Positions 41,633-50,665 of a DNA stretch of 64,000 bases are shown piece after piece. Position 1 is the first letter of the stretch, and each line of letters opens with the position of its first letter. The translations under genes were made by a program, and so were the position numbers. The notes under the pieces were generated by a model. That model made no database searches and had not been told where the DNA came from. It saw only the letters and a list, made by a program, of their open reading frames with translations. This stretch comes from JAIQGF01 sp051006995 (GTDB lineage Bacteria; Acidobacteriota; Terriglobia; Terriglobales; Acidobacteriaceae): contig JBPCSQ010000022.1 of assembly GCA_051006995.1 (NCBI GenBank), positions 22,908 to 86,907 of the forward strand, given 5' to 3'.

Positions 41633-44600
41633 GCGCCGCGCCGCAATTTCCGCATGACTTTCGCCAGCCGCAGGAGCCGCCGCGTCCGCCGCACCGCCGC
41701 GCATGGTGGAAACGCGTGCTTGGGTGGACTGCCGCGATCATCGCCGCGCTGATCGTGCTGGTGGTCATCGCGCTAGTGGTTCTGCTGCGCACCAGCGCAG
41801 GCCAGCGATACGTGCTGCGCACGGTGCAGGAAAAGGTCACGGCGGCGCTGGGCACAAACGTTCGCATCGGCAGCTACGGCCTGCACTTCTCCGGGATCAG
41901 CCCGACCGTAGACTTGAACAATGTGGTGGTCGCGGGCGCACCGCCCTATACCACTCCGCCGTTGCTGACCGTGGACCGCCTTCATGTTTCGGTGCAGATT
42001 GTGTCCCTGCTGAGCCAGAAGTGGTACCTGCAGGACATCGCAATCACCCATCCGGTGGCGCATGTTTTCGTGGATGCGCACGGCACCGACAACTTGCCTC
42101 AGACGAAGAGCAACCAGAGCAGCAACCAGACCAGCATCTTTGATCTTGGCGTCCGTCATGCGCTGCTCGACCGCGGTGAGGTTTACTACAACAATCGCAA
42201 AAGCGTGCTCGACGCCGATCTGCACGATGTGAATTTCCAGTCGGCATTCGACACCGCGAACCGCGCCTATTCCGGCACTCTGAGCTATCGCAACGGCCAT
42301 CTGAAGATGGAGAACTTCAACCCGTTGCCGCACGCCATGGACGCGCAGTTCGTCGCCACTCCGACAGCATTCACTCTCAAACGGGCGGTGCTGACGAGCG
42401 GCGCGTCGCAGTTCATCCTGACGGCCACGCTTCAGGATTACGCTCACCCCAAACTGCGCGCGCAGTACCAGGCGACGGTGAATTCCGGCGAGATCCGCCG
42501 GATCCTGAAGAACAATGCGCTGCCCAGCGGTGAGATCCACGCGGCGGGTTCCCTGGACTATGCGGCGAAGCCCGATGTGCCCATGCTCGCCGCCGTGGTG
42601 CTGAACGGCACCATCAATAGCGATGCGCTGCACGTCACTACGCCAAGCTTTCGCGGCGATATTCGCAATATTGTCGCGGCCTACACGGTGAATCATGGCA
42701 ACGCCGATATCCGCAATCTGCACGCCAACCTGCTCGGGGGCGCGCTGACCGGGGCGCTAACCATCCGCGATCTCGCGGGAGCTTCACGTTCGCACCTGAC
42801 GGCGGCACTGAAAGGCGTGTCGCTGGCCGACCTGAAATCCATGATGAATTCGCCGGCCATGCGCCAGGTGGCGCTCACGGGCTCGGTAGACGCGAATGCC
42901 GACGCAACCTGGGGCAAGACCATGGACGACATGGTCGCCCGTGCCGACGCCACCCTCCATGCCGGCGTGGCGCCCGCCACCCAGGCCGGCAACTCGGTTC
43001 CAGTGAACGGCGTGGTGCACGCCCGCTACGCGGCTGCGAGCAAGGAAATCTCGCTGGCCGACAGCTACCTGCGCCTGCCGCAGACCTCGCTGACATTCGA
43101 CGGAACCGTGAGTGAACGCTCGGCGCTGGCCGTCCGCCTGCAATCCAATGATCTCAACGAGCTGGAGACGATTGCCGATGAATTCCGCGCGCCCGGATCG
43201 GCGCCGTTTGGGCTATACGGCCAGGCCTCCTTCAATGGAAACGTGCGCGGTTCCACGGCAGCGCCGCAGATGAGCGGGCAACTGATCGCTACGAACCTGC
43301 GGGTGAAAGGAAGCGCGTGGCGGCTGCTGCGCACCAACATTGAGGCCAGCCCGTCCTTCGCCAGCCTGCAGAATGGCGAGCTCGATGCCGTGCAGCGCGG
43401 CCGCGTCACCTTCAATCTCAGGACCGGGCTGCGCAAGTGGGCGTTCACCGAGACCAGCCCCATTGAAGTCAGCCTGAATGCTTCACAGCTGAATGCCGCT
43501 GATCTCGCCAGGGCGGCGGGAACGACGACGCCGGTCTCCGGGACGCTCTCGGCCAAAGTTTCGCTGCAGGGTACGGAGCTGAACCCGGTTGGGCAGGGGC
43601 AACTCACCCTCGCGGACGCCAAGATTTCTGGGCAGCCGGTGCAATCGCTGAACGCCAATTTCAATGGCAACGGCGATATCGTCCACGCGAATATGACCGT
43701 ACACCTACCGGCAGGCCGTGCCGATGCGGTGCTTACCTATTTGCCCCGGCAGCAGGGATACGATGCCCAACTCCGCGCCGTCGGCATTCGACTGGCGCAA
43801 CTGCAGGCCATCAAGGACCGCAATCTTGACCTGCAGGGCGTGCTCAACATCACAGCAAACGGCCATGGCACGCTGAAGGACCCAGGCCTGAACGCCAGCC
43901 TGCAAATCCCCAAGCTCACCATGCACGGGCAGACAGTCAGCGGGCTTTCCCTGCAAGCCGCTGTGGCGAATCATGTGGCCAACGTCGCTCTGGACTCATC
44001 GGTCATCAATACGCAAATCCATGGTCGCGGGCGGATCGCGCTGACCGGCAACTACGAGACTAATGCCACGCTGGACACGCAGCCCATCCAACTGGAGCCG
44101 CTGGTGGCCTTGGCTGCTCCGTCGCAGGCGGGCAACATCAAGGGGCAAACGGAACTGCACGCGACGGTACGCGGACCACTGAAAGACAAGAAGCTGCTGG
44201 CCGCCCAGGTGGTCATCCCAACCTTACAGGTGAACTTTAAGAATACGGTGCAAATTGGTGCAGTACAGCCGATTCACCTTGATTATGCCAATGGAGTCTT
44301 GCAGCTTCAGCGCGGCGCCCTACGCGGCACCGACACCGACCTTCAGTTTCAGGGTACGGTGCCCGTAGCGAGCAGTCAGCCGATGTCGCTGCTGCTGCAG
44401 GGGATCGTGGACCTGCAATTGGCCCAGCTCATGAATCCGGACATCAGCAGCTCGGGCCAGCTTCGCTTCAACATCAACTCCTACGGCCGGCGTGCCAACC
44501 CCGACGTGCAGGGGCAGATCAACATCGTGAATGCCAGCTTCGCAACCGGCGACGTGCCGCTGGGATTGCAGAACGGCAATGGGGTCCTGACGCTAACCAA

Positions 44601-45642
44601 GGACCGCCTGGACATTACGCACTTCACCGGCAACGTGGGTGGCGGCGAGGTCACGATGAGCGGTGGCGTCGTCTATCGCCCCGCGATCGGATTCCAGCTT
44701 GCCATGAAGAGCGAGCGGGTACGCCTGCTGTATGAAGGAGTGCGCGCGACGGTTGGGAGCGACCTGGCGCTGACCGGTTCCACCGACCTAGCACAGCTAC
44801 GCGGGCAGGTGCGCGTTATGCAACTGCAATTCGCGCCGGATTTCGATATTCAGGAGTTCATGGGATCGCTGGGCGGCGGGGCATCGGTGCCGCCGCCGAC
44901 CTCCGGCTTCAGCAATGCGCTGCGGATGGATGTCGGGCTGGTGTCGTCCACCGGCATCAACCTCGTCAGCCGGACCTTGAGCGTGGCCGGCAACGCAAAC
45001 CTGCGGATTACCGGCACCGCGGCGCAGCCTGTTATTTTGGGACGCGTGAACCTCAATGGCGGCGATCTGATTTTCAACGGCAACCGCTACACGCTGCAGC
45101 AGGCGACGCTGGATTTCGTTAACCCATCGCAAACCCAACCGGTGGTGAACGCGCAGATAAACACTACCATTCAGCAGTACAACGTCCAGATGCACTTCTG
45201 GGGCCCGGCCGACCACCTGCACACCAGCTACTCGTCGGACCCGGCGCTGCCTCCCAGCGACATCATCAACCTGGTGGCGTTCGGCAAGACGAGCGAGTCC
45301 GCTGCCGCGAACCCGTCACCGCCGGGACAGCTGGGCGCCGAATCGCTGGTCGCGAACCAGGTAAGCAGCCAGGTCACCAGCCGCGTATCCAAAGTAGCGG
45401 GCATCTCGCAGCTCTCCGTGGATCCACTCATGGGCTGCGACCAGCAGAGCCGCGGCGCCTGTGTGACTATCCAGCAGCGCGTCACCAGCAAGATTTTCGT
45501 TACCTTCGGGACCGATGTCACCTCGACGCAACGCGACACCATCAAGCTGGAATACCAGAAGAGCCGCCGCGTCTCCTTCAGCGGCACCCGCGACCAGAAC
45601 GGCGGGTTCGGCTTTGACACGCGCATTCACAAAGACTGGTAA
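41629..45642 (+). CDS. tamB: TamB-like translocation and assembly module protein (AsmA/DUF490)
   Basis: Protein of 1337 residues. A proline-rich cytosolic start, one membrane anchor (VLGWTAAIIAALIVLVVIALVVLL) and then a very long periplasmic beta-rich chain of repeated amphipathic strands, ending in a DUF490 domain (GNRYTLQQATLDFVNPSQTQPVVNAQI split as seen, then SQVTSRVSKVAGISQLSVDP). TamB proteins bridge the periplasm and are implicated in phospholipid or barrel-protein transport. The TTG start overlaps the Omp85 stop by four bases, so translation is coupled. The chain length is at the upper end for the family. Confidence 0.9.
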   Translation: MSAAPQFPHDFRQPQEPPRPPHRRAWWKRVLGWTAAIIAALIVLVVIALVVLLRTSAGQRYVLRTVQEKVTAALGTNVRIGSYGLHFSGISPTVDLNNVVVAGAPPYTTPPLLTVDRLHVSVQIVSLLSQKWYLQDIAITHPVAHVFVDAHGTDNLPQTKSNQSSNQTSIFDLGVRHALLDRGEVYYNNRKSVLDADLHDVNFQSAFDTANRAYSGTLSYRNGHLKMENFNPLPHAMDAQFVATPTAFTLKRAVLTSGASQFILTATLQDYAHPKLRAQYQATVNSGEIRRILKNNALPSGEIHAAGSLDYAAKPDVPMLAAVVLNGTINSDALHVTTPSFRGDIRNIVAAYTVNHGNADIRNLHANLLGGALTGALTIRDLAGASRSHLTAALKGVSLADLKSMMNSPAMRQVALTGSVDANADATWGKTMDDMVARADATLHAGVAPATQAGNSVPVNGVVHARYAAASKEISLADSYLRLPQTSLTFDGTVSERSALAVRLQSNDLNELETIADEFRAPGSAPFGLYGQASFNGNVRGSTAAPQMSGQLIATNLRVKGSAWRLLRTNIEASPSFASLQNGELDAVQRGRVTFNLRTGLRKWAFTETSPIEVSLNASQLNAADLARAAGTTTPVSGTLSAKVSLQGTELNPVGQGQLTLADAKISGQPVQSLNANFNGNGDIVHANMTVHLPAGRADAVLTYLPRQQGYDAQLRAVGIRLAQLQAIKDRNLDLQGVLNITANGHGTLKDPGLNASLQIPKLTMHGQTVSGLSLQAAVANHVANVALDSSVINTQIHGRGRIALTGNYETNATLDTQPIQLEPLVALAAPSQAGNIKGQTELHATVRGPLKDKKLLAAQVVIPTLQVNFKNTVQIGAVQPIHLDYANGVLQLQRGALRGTDTDLQFQGTVPVASSQPMSLLLQGIVDLQLAQLMNPDISSSGQLRFNINSYGRRANPDVQGQINIVNASFATGDVPLGLQNGNGVLTLTKDRLDITHFTGNVGGGEVTMSGGVVYRPAIGFQLAMKSERVRLLYEGVRATVGSDLALTGSTDLAQLRGQVRVMQLQFAPDFDIQEFMGSLGGGASVPPPTSGFSNALRMDVGLVSSTGINLVSRTLSVAGNANLRITGTAAQPVILGRVNLNGGDLIFNGNRYTLQQATLDFVNPSQTQPVVNAQINTTIQQYNVQMHFWGPADHLHTSYSSDPALPPSDIINLVAFGKTSESAAANPSPPGQLGAESLVANQVSSQVTSRVSKVAGISQLSVDPLMGCDQQSRGACVTIQQRVTSKIFVTFGTDVTSTQRDTIKLEYQKSRRVSFSGTRDQNGGFGFDTRIHKDW

Positions 45643-45664
45643 AGCAGATCAGACACCAAGGCTG

Positions 45665-45742
45665 CACCGAGGAAAAGAACATTACAAAAGCATTCCTCGA
45701 TCAGTTTTCCCGGTCAGCCTCGGTGTGCACCGAGTCTCGGTG
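45665..45742. repeat. CACCGAG/CTCGGTG inverted repeats between convergent genes
   Basis: CACCGAGG at 45665-45672 can pair with CCTCGGTG at 45718-45725, and CACCGAG-T-CTCGGTG at 45728-45742 is a perfect palindrome. The region lies between tamB and the facing FKBP gene and may act as a bidirectional stop signal. Three CTCGGTG units recur upstream of the S9 peptidase gene. Confidence 0.5.
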
Positions 45743-45752
45743 GTGAATGGAA

Positions 45753-46187
45753 TTACTTGCCAATCCCGAGCAATTCGACGTCGAAGATCAGCTCGGCATT
45801 GGGCGGGATTACGCCGCCGGCGCCGCGCGATCCATAGCCCAACGATGCCGGGATGTGGAGCTGGCGCTTGCCGCCGACCTTCATCCCCGCGACACCTTCG
45901 TCCCAGCCTTTGATGACCTCGCCGGCGCCAAGCTTGAAGTCAAATGGCCCACGGCCAATCGAGCTGTCGAACTTTTTGCCGTTGGTCAACCAGCCGGTGT
46001 AATTGACCTTCACCTTATCGCCAGCTTTGGCTGCGGCGCCGGTGCCTTCCTTGATGTCCCAGTACTTCAATCCATCGGCGGTAGTGACGCCCTTACCTTC
46101 GACCTTGGTTGGGGCGCTGTTGCTCTGCGCAAATACCATTCCGACCACAAACAGCAACGTCAACATGCTGCATACCAGTTTGATCAC
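45753..46187 (-). CDS. Secreted FKBP-type peptidyl-prolyl isomerase
   Basis: Protein of 144 residues with a signal peptide (CSMLTLLFVVGMVFAQ). The FKBP domain is complete: VKVNYTGWLTNGKKFDSS, GAGEVIKGWDEGVAGMKVGGKRQLHIPASLGYG and NAELIFDVELL, with the active-site Tyr, Phe, Asp and Trp residues in place. It speeds proline isomerisation during folding in the periplasm. GTG start with AAGGAGAG about seven bases upstream. Confidence 0.95.
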   Translation of the reverse strand: MIKLVCSMLTLLFVVGMVFAQSNSAPTKVEGKGVTTADGLKYWDIKEGTGAAAKAGDKVKVNYTGWLTNGKKFDSSIGRGPFDFKLGAGEVIKGWDEGVAGMKVGGKRQLHIPASLGYGSRGAGGVIPPNAELIFDVELLGIGK

Positions 46188-46259
46188 GCGGTTCTCTCCT
46201 TATGGCAATCCTAAGACGCTAACACCCCGCGGCGGGATGCGCCACTACCGCCGGCGAGT

Positions 46260-46288
46260 TTGGGACAGGTCAACGGGCAAGGTACAAT
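46260..46288 (+). promoter_or_regulatory. Promoter of the VPS10-like gene
   Basis: TTGGGA, 17 bases, TACAAT. The hexamer ends 29 bases before the ATG, leaving a short leader without a clear ribosome site. Confidence 0.55.
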
Positions 46289-46317
46289 CCTCGTTTTGCG
46301 ATAGATCGCCGGGGTGA

Positions 46318-49300
46318 ATGATGCGCCGCCTGCTCATGTGTCTGCTGCTTGTTTCGACCGCTGTTCCACTCGCAGCCCAGCAGTTTGATCCATCCGTATT
46401 CTCTGACATGCGTTGGCGCCTGATCGGGCCCTTTCGCGCCGGACGTACCGTCGCGGCGACCGGAATTCCCGGACACCAAAACGTCTTCTACATGGCCGCC
46501 AACAACGGAGGCGCATGGAAGAGCGACGACTACGGCCGCACCTGGACTCCGATATTCGATGGCCAAAGCACGCAATCGGTGGGTGCGCTGGCGGTCGCGC
46601 CCACCAATCCGAACATCATTTACATCGGCAGCGGCGAAGGCTTGCAGCGGCCCGACCTCTCGGTGGGCAACGGGATTTACAAGTCCACCGATGGCGGCAA
46701 GACCTGGGAGCACCTCGGGCTGCGCGATGGCCAGCAGATACCAGTGGTGCTGGTGGACCCGCGCAATCCGGAGCGAGTATTCGCGGCCGTGCTCGGTCAT
46801 CCTTATGGGCCGAATCCGGAGCGCGGCGTATTCCGTTCGACCGACGGCGGCAAAACCTGGAAAAAGGTCTTCTACAAGGACGAGAACACCGGTGCTGTCG
46901 AACTCGCGTTCGACCCGAAGAATCCTGAGATTCTCTATGCCGTGCTGTTTGCCGGGCGTCGTCCACCATGGACGACCGGCGGCACAATCCTCGGTGCGGG
47001 CAGCGGGCTATTCAAGTCCACCGACGCCGGCGATACCTGGCAGCCGCTGACGCGTGGTCTGCCAACATGGACGGAAAAACTCGGTCGCATCGGGCTGGGA
47101 CTCGCGCCCAGTGATTCCAACCGCATTTATGCGCTGGTGCAGGCCGAACGCCAACACGGCGGGATCTATCGCTCCGACGATGCCGGTCAGAGTTGGACGC
47201 GTGTCAACGACGAGAACCGTATCTGGGGCCGGGGTGACGACTTCGCCGAAGTGAAGGTGGATCCGCGCAATCCCGACACGGTGTACGTGGCGAATACCAC
47301 GACGTACAAGTCCACCGATGGCGGACACAATTTCACCGCCATCAAGGGCGCGCCTGGCGGTGACGATTACCACCGCATCTGGATCAATCCGGAAAATCCC
47401 GACATCATCCTGCTGGGCGCGGACCAGGGCGCCACGCTGAGCGTGAACGGCGGCCGCACCTGGAGCAGTTGGTACAACCAGCCGACGGCGCAGTTCTACC
47501 ACGTGATCACTGACAACCAATTTCCGTATTGGGTGTACGGCGGCCAGCAGGAGAGCGGCTCCATCGGCATCGCCAGCCGCAGCGACTACGGCGAGATCAC
47601 CTTCCGCGACTGGCACACCGTCGGCATCGAGGAGTACGGCTATGCCGCGCCCGATCCCCTCGATCCCAACATCATTTACGGCGGCAAGGCAAGCCGCTAC
47701 GACTCGCGTACGACGCAGGCCCAGGATGTCTCACCTGTGATCGTCCGAACGGGGAAGTACCGCTTCAACCGCACCGCGCCGCTGATCTTTTCTCCCGTGG
47801 ACAAGCGCGTGCTGTATCTGGGATCGAACGTGCTGTTCAAAACCACCAACGGCGGGCAGAACTGGCACATCATCAGCCCGGACCTGACGCGGGACCATCC
47901 GGGCGTGCCGGCGAACCTGGGCAATTTCGCCGCCGGCGACAAGAGCGAGCATCGTGGCGTCATCTACAGCATTGGCCCGTCGCCGAAAGACGGCACCGTC
48001 ATCTGGGCGGGCACCGACGATGGGCTGGTGCACCGCACGGCCGACGGCGGCAAGACGTGGCAGAACGTCACCCCTCCGGAGCTGACCCCGTGGAGCAAAG
48101 TGGCGCAGATTGATGTCGGCCATTTCGACGCCAACACTTGCTACATCGCCGTCAATCGTCTTCGCCTCGACGACCTGCACCCGTACGCCTACCGCACCCA
48201 CGACGGGGGCGATACCTGGACCAGGATTGTGAGCGGGCTGCCGGATTCGCCGGTGAATGCCGTCCGCGAGGATCCCGAGCGCAAGGGCCTGCTGTTTGCC
48301 GCTACCGAGACGGGAGTTTCGGTCTCCTTCGACGACGGCGATCACTGGCAGTCGCTGCAGCAGAACCTTCCCGCGTCGTCCGTGCGCGACCTGGTAGTGC
48401 ACGGCGATGATCTCGTAGTCGGCACGCACGGGAGATCTTTCTGGATTCTTGACGACATCACTCCGCTGCGGCAGCTCAGCGAGAAGGCCGTGGCAGCGCC
48501 GGCTGTGCTGTTTCGTCCGCAGCTCGCGTATCGCGTGCGGCGCAGCACCAACACCGACACGCCGCTTCCGCCGGAGGAGCCTGCCGGGCAAAATCCGCCC
48601 GATGGCGCCATCATCAACTACTGGTTGAAGAGCGACGGCGGTCGCGCCGTGCTCGAGATTCTGGACAGCACCGGCAATCTGGTGCGCAGCTTCGCCAGCA
48701 CCGACCGCCCGACGGCCGTTGACCCGAAGGAGTTGAACGTCCCTTCGTACTGGATTCGGCAGCCGCGTGTACTTGCAGCGAGTGCCGGCATGCATCGCTG
48801 GATCTGGGACTTGCATTATCCAGCGCCGGCGGCCCTCCATACCGAGCCGCCAATTTCCGCGATTCCGCACGACACCCCAATTGGTCCGCAGGGTCCGCGG
48901 GCGCTGCCGGGTCAATATACGGTGCGCCTGACTGTCGGCGGCACCACGTATTTGCAGCCGCTCACTGTGAAGATGGACCCACGCGTCAGCACGCCGGCGG
49001 CTGCCCTGGGACAGCAGTTCTACACCGAGACCAAGATCGCCGAAGCGTTGCGCGACGACTATGACGCGTTAAAGCAGGTGAAGTCGGTGCGCTCCCAACT
49101 GAAGGACCTACTCGCGCGAAACGGCCAAGCGCCCGTCTCGAAGGAAATTACTGCTTTCGACGAGAAACTCGCGTCGGTGGAGGGTCACGCTGGAGGCGAA
49201 GGCGCGCCCGGCGGCACCGAGAACCTTACCGCCTTGAACACGGCCTTGGTTACGCTGTACGAAACGGTGGACAGTGCCGATGCCGCGCCCACTGCTCCGG

Positions 49301-49449
49301 CAACCGCAACCCTGGAAGAATTGCTGCACGCTCTGGCAGCGCAGATGACCCGCTGGAATGACGTGAAAAGCCATGACCTACCAGCGCTCAATGGGAAGCT
49401 GCGGGACGCCCGTCTGCCGGAAGTTCGAATCGAGGGAAGTCAGAAGTAG
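46318..49449 (+). CDS. VPS10/sortilin-like Asp-box (BNR) repeat secreted protein
   Basis: Protein of 1043 residues with a signal peptide (LLMCLLLVSTAVPLAAQ). About ten Asp-box motifs are seen through the first two thirds (STDGGKTWEHL, STDAGDTWQPL, SDDAGQSWTRV, THDGGDTWTRI), forming one or two seven- or ten-bladed propellers. The rest is a helical and beta-sandwich region around residues 720-1043. Such proteins, often annotated as glycosyl hydrolase, are abundant in Acidobacteria and Bacteroidetes; a peptide- or glycan-binding role is likely but unproved. Two ATGs one codon apart are possible starts. Confidence 0.85.
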   Translation: MMRRLLMCLLLVSTAVPLAAQQFDPSVFSDMRWRLIGPFRAGRTVAATGIPGHQNVFYMAANNGGAWKSDDYGRTWTPIFDGQSTQSVGALAVAPTNPNIIYIGSGEGLQRPDLSVGNGIYKSTDGGKTWEHLGLRDGQQIPVVLVDPRNPERVFAAVLGHPYGPNPERGVFRSTDGGKTWKKVFYKDENTGAVELAFDPKNPEILYAVLFAGRRPPWTTGGTILGAGSGLFKSTDAGDTWQPLTRGLPTWTEKLGRIGLGLAPSDSNRIYALVQAERQHGGIYRSDDAGQSWTRVNDENRIWGRGDDFAEVKVDPRNPDTVYVANTTTYKSTDGGHNFTAIKGAPGGDDYHRIWINPENPDIILLGADQGATLSVNGGRTWSSWYNQPTAQFYHVITDNQFPYWVYGGQQESGSIGIASRSDYGEITFRDWHTVGIEEYGYAAPDPLDPNIIYGGKASRYDSRTTQAQDVSPVIVRTGKYRFNRTAPLIFSPVDKRVLYLGSNVLFKTTNGGQNWHIISPDLTRDHPGVPANLGNFAAGDKSEHRGVIYSIGPSPKDGTVIWAGTDDGLVHRTADGGKTWQNVTPPELTPWSKVAQIDVGHFDANTCYIAVNRLRLDDLHPYAYRTHDGGDTWTRIVSGLPDSPVNAVREDPERKGLLFAATETGVSVSFDDGDHWQSLQQNLPASSVRDLVVHGDDLVVGTHGRSFWILDDITPLRQLSEKAVAAPAVLFRPQLAYRVRRSTNTDTPLPPEEPAGQNPPDGAIINYWLKSDGGRAVLEILDSTGNLVRSFASTDRPTAVDPKELNVPSYWIRQPRVLAASAGMHRWIWDLHYPAPAALHTEPPISAIPHDTPIGPQGPRALPGQYTVRLTVGGTTYLQPLTVKMDPRVSTPAAALGQQFYTETKIAEALRDDYDALKQVKSVRSQLKDLLARNGQAPVSKEITAFDEKLASVEGHAGGEGAPGGTENLTALNTALVTLYETVDSADAAPTAPATATLEELLHALAAQMTRWNDVKSHDLPALNGKLRDARLPEVRIEGSQK

Positions 49450-49544
49450 GTCTGTCCCTCGGTCTGTTAGTCTTCCGAGTCGCCGCTCTCGCGGGATCGA
49501 CCGGCTGATCGACTGAACGACCACACACCGAATGATCGATACGT

Positions 49545-49901
49545 TTAAAGCGGCGCGATCTCCAGGTAGACGTTGTTCCTGCTCCAGACCCAGGGGATGC
49601 GCGCCGTCCAGTACTTGCGGCGAATGGCTTGGCGGGCAGCCACCTGATCATCGGCCAGGCGAGCAGTCGCCGCCACCGCCGGTCCCACTACTTTTCCGCG
49701 CATCGTGCACGGCGCAACCTCCACGCGTGAGTTGTTGCGGATGCGCTTCATTTTGCCGGAATCGCTGCGCGTCATCACATAGAGTTTACCGTCCCGCTCG
49801 GCGAACCACACCGGCGTGTGCACCGGCGCCCCAGTCCTTCGGAAAGTGACCAGGTCGATGTAGGCGCGGCCCTGCAGGTACGAGAACCCTTGCTCCGCCA
49901 T
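49545..49901 (-). CDS. PPOX-class (pyridoxamine-phosphate-oxidase-like) FMN/F420 protein
   Basis: Protein of 118 residues, a split-barrel flavin fold: AYIDLVTFRRTGAPVHTPVWFAERDGKLYVMT, then SGKMKRIRNNSRVEVAPCTMRGKVVG and a C-terminal RRKYWTARIPWVWSRN. The family binds FMN or F420 and includes small reductases of unknown substrate. ATG at 49901 (MAEQGFSYL) is used; TATGCT lies six bases upstream, so a leaderless message is likely. It diverges from the methyltransferase gene with only 44 bases between the starts. Confidence 0.8.
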   Translation of the reverse strand: MAEQGFSYLQGRAYIDLVTFRRTGAPVHTPVWFAERDGKLYVMTRSDSGKMKRIRNNSRVEVAPCTMRGKVVGPAVAATARLADDQVAARQAIRRKYWTARIPWVWSRNNVYLEIAPL

Positions 49902-49907
49902 GTCGGC

Positions 49908-49939
49908 AGCATACGACACGCATCGCCGGGCCGTACAAT
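49908..49939. promoter_or_regulatory. Compact divergent promoter pair
   Basis: Minus-strand TATGCT (49908-49913) and plus-strand TACAAT (49934-49939) each end six bases before the start codon they serve. The two promoters face away from each other within 44 bases, so the sites where polymerase would bind upstream of each -10 overlap. Confidence 0.6.
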
Positions 49940-49945
49940 CGCCGC

Positions 49946-50665
49946 ATGCACGATCGTCAACCTTTTTCCTGGGGCGCATGGCTACGCCGCAGGATGAAGA
50001 ATGAGGGCGTGGTGCCGGGCAGCCTCGCGCTGCTCAAAGCAGCATTCGAACTCGCCCGCGATGCGCTGCCTTCGCGCCGGCGCCTTCGTTACGGAGACCT
50101 CGATTTCGATTGGGACCACCGCGTGGATACCACCTGGTCCAACCTCTCCCTCCGCACTCGTCTCCGTGAGGTCCTTCTCGGCAGGCAGTATCAGCCGACG
50201 GATGCACTGACGTTCCATGCTCTAATGGCGCACCTGACCATTGATTTTCGCTCATTCACCTTTGTTGACCTGGGTTGCGGCAAAGGCCGCGCGCTCCTGT
50301 TGGCCTCCGGTTACCCATTCCGGCGGATTGTAGGCGTGGAGGTCCTGCCCGAACTCTTCGCCATCGCACGGCTGAACGCCGCGAAATATTCGAGTGCGCA
50401 GCAACAGTGCCGCGTGATCGACACTTGGTGCGGTGACGCGCGCGATTACACACTCCCGCCGGACCCGGTGGTGATATTTATGTTCGATCCGTTCCCGCCC
50501 GCGATCTTGCGCGAAATGCTGGCGCGCATTGAGCAGTCGGTGCGGGACACCCCGCGCGAGGTCTGGATCGCTTATCAGAATCCGGTATCGGCGAAGGTGC
50601 TGGTTGAGTCAGTTGCGTTTCGGCAGGTTGCAGGCACGCTGCAGTACGCCATCTTCCGCAACTGA
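49946..50665 (+). CDS. Class I SAM-dependent methyltransferase
   Basis: Protein of 239 residues. The SAM-binding motif I is FVDLGCGKGRALLLA at about residues 104-118, followed by an acidic VGVEVLPEL (motif post I) and FMFDPFPPAIL as motif IV. The N-terminal 80 residues are basic and helical with RYGDLDFDWDHRVDTTWSNL, seen in a small family of uncharacterised bacterial methyltransferases. Substrate unknown. ATG follows TACAAT at leaderless spacing. The stop codon abuts directly the stop of the facing permease gene. Confidence 0.85.
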   Translation: MHDRQPFSWGAWLRRRMKNEGVVPGSLALLKAAFELARDALPSRRRLRYGDLDFDWDHRVDTTWSNLSLRTRLREVLLGRQYQPTDALTFHALMAHLTIDFRSFTFVDLGCGKGRALLLASGYPFRRIVGVEVLPELFAIARLNAAKYSSAQQQCRVIDTWCGDARDYTLPPDPVVIFMFDPFPPAILREMLARIEQSVRDTPREVWIAYQNPVSAKVLVESVAFRQVAGTLQYAIFRN

